Part shown: positions 7,675 through 8,260 of the stretch, in pieces
Layout of the letters: each line of letters starts with the position of its first letter
How positions within the stretch are numbered: the stretch's first letter is position 1
Assembly (NCBI GenBank): GCA_027619655.1
Contig: JAQCHR010000143.1
Location: 1-8,260, forward strand
From: Pseudomonadota bacterium
Lineage (GTDB): Bacteria; Pseudomonadota; Alphaproteobacteria; UBA8366; GCA-2717185
Length of the DNA: 8,260 nt
Reading direction: 5' to 3'
Made by a program: the position numbers and the translations under genes
The notes under the pieces: generated by a model
Databases searched by the model: none
Seen by the model: the letters and a program-made list of their open reading frames with translations, nothing else
Told to the model about the DNA's origin: nothing

Positions 7675-8034
7675 ATGCGGAACCTGATCACGATCATGGC
7701 GCTCTTGGGCATTCTGGCGATATCGCCGGTCAGCCGGGCCCAGAACTTCATCGAGGGATTCGAGGATGTGCCCATGATGCCGGGCATGGACGTGGATTCC
7801 GATACGGCGATTGCGTTCGACACGCCGGCGGGGCGAATCGTCGAAGCCTATGCCGCGGGGAAGGTTTCCGCCGCCGCCGTACAGACATTTTATGAGGAAA
7901 CGCTGCCGCAGCTCGGATGGGCGCGCGTCGGCGTGCTGGATTTCCAGCGCGAAGGGGAAGCCCTGGCGCTGGAACTGATCGAAAAGGACGGGACGATAAC
8001 GGTGCGGTTCCGGCTTGCGCCGACACCCAAATGA
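7675..8034 (+). CDS. Small exported protein of unknown function
   Basis: I do not recognise a named family for this 119-residue protein. It starts at ATG 7675 (a GTG immediately before it at 7672 would add one residue), 13 bases after mutM. The N-terminus is a clear type I signal peptide: Arg2, a hydrophobic core (about 4-16) and an S-x-A site with predicted cleavage after Ala22, followed by Gln23. There is no lipobox Cys, and the mature part has no cysteines, so it should be a soluble periplasmic protein of about 97 residues. The mature part has an acidic, Met/Pro-rich linker (about 25-45), then a region beginning TPAGRIVEAYAAG, a FYEETLPQLGW motif and alternating beta-like strands up to 'TVRFRLAPTP'. 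This looks like one small alpha/beta domain. Codon style matches its neighbours, so it appears native and probably co-transcribed with mutM and the downstream hydratase. The position between those two genes gives no clear functional clue. Confidence 0.82.
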   Translation: MRNLITIMALLGILAISPVSRAQNFIEGFEDVPMMPGMDVDSDTAIAFDTPAGRIVEAYAAGKVSAAAVQTFYEETLPQLGWARVGVLDFQREGEALALELIEKDGTITVRFRLAPTPK

Positions 8035-8063
8035 TGGCGCGGCGGTCGTCGCGGCGGCGAAAC

Positions 8064-8069
8064 AGGAGA
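8064..8069 (+). promoter_or_regulatory. Ribosome binding site of the enoyl-CoA hydratase gene
   Basis: AGGAGA precedes ATG 8080, with AGGAG ending 11 bases before the start codon. The spacing is slightly long, but this is the strongest Shine-Dalgarno match in the window and it fixes the start. The 45-base gap 8035-8079 shows no hairpin terminator, so co-transcription with the upstream genes is likely. Confidence 0.6.
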
Positions 8070-8079
8070 AACATCTGAG

Positions 8080-8260
8080 ATGGCATACGAATATATCCTG
8101 GTCGAAACCCATGATGCGGTGGGTCTGGTCACGTTGAACCGGCCGGCGGCGCTGAATGCGCTTTGCGCCGGGCTGATTGCGGAACTGGGGCAGGCGCTCG
8201 ACGCGCTGGAAGCCGATACATCGATCGGCGCCATCGTATTGACCGGATCCGACAAGGCCT
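8080..8260 (+). CDS. Enoyl-CoA hydratase/isomerase (crotonase) family protein, N-terminal part (3' end outside window)
   Basis: Sixty codons are visible before the window ends. Members of this family use an oxyanion hole to act on acyl-CoA thioesters, most often hydrating trans-2-enoyl-CoA in fatty acid beta-oxidation. The N-terminus 'YEYILVETHDAVGLVTLNRP' followed by AALNAL is the classic crotonase opening; a helix then leads to AIVLTGSDKA, which is the strand just before the substrate-binding AAGAD-type motif expected beyond the edge. The catalytic glutamates are not in the window, so hydratase, isomerase or hydrolase activity cannot be decided. It is preceded by a good ribosome site. In alphaproteobacteria a hydratase gene of this kind commonly follows mutM and precedes rpsT and dnaA. 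Confidence 0.9.
   Translation, partial: MAYEYILVETHDAVGLVTLNRPAALNALCAGLIAELGQALDALEADTSIGAIVLTGSDKA

Overview
The window is GC-rich chromosomal DNA packed with housekeeping genes, most probably from an alphaproteobacterium (Rhodospirillales-like is my best guess). The reasons are the gene order ubiE-ubiB-coaBC divergent from mutM-enoyl-CoA hydratase, the protein styles (UbiE/UbiB quinone pathway, MutM with a C-x4-C zinc finger) and frequent weak Shine-Dalgarno sites. I see no rRNA, tRNA, CRISPR array, insertion sequence or phage gene.

Layout. (1) Bases 2-463, plus strand: the C-terminal end of a MATE-type multidrug/Na+ antiporter cut by the window edge. It converges on, and overlaps by 17 bases, the end of a long minus-strand block. 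(2) Minus strand, 4358 down to 447: five tightly packed genes in the order coaBC, dut, an Rrf2-family regulator, cysK and a MoeB/ThiF/HesA-type E1-like adenylyltransferase. Junctions are a 4-base ATGA overlap, 2 bases, 46 bases and 1 base. (3) Minus strand, 6737 down to 4436: ubiE then ubiB, 10 bases apart. A 77-base AT-richer gap separates ubiB from coaBC and carries a 7-base-arm inverted repeat overlapping a possible promoter. (4) Bases 6738-6827: a divergent intergenic region. (5) Plus strand, 6828-8260: mutM, a small secreted protein of unknown function, and the first 60 codons of an enoyl-CoA hydratase/isomerase-family gene.

How they fit together. UbiE and UbiB serve ubiquinone biosynthesis. 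CoaBC makes 4'-phosphopantetheine from 4'-phosphopantothenate and L-cysteine, while CysK makes L-cysteine, so the coaBC-to-cysK cluster joins a cysteine producer to a cysteine consumer. An Rrf2-type regulator without the IscR cysteine triad sits just upstream of cysK. Dut and MutM both keep abnormal bases out of DNA. The mutM-enoyl-CoA hydratase order is typical of the neighbourhood of rpsT and dnaA in alphaproteobacteria, so the chromosome origin region may lie just beyond the right edge.

No clearly new multi-gene system is visible. The points most worth following are the Rrf2-cysK-E1-like sulfur module, the palindrome before coaBC, the CCCH zinc finger of MutM and the unidentified exported protein at 7675-8034.
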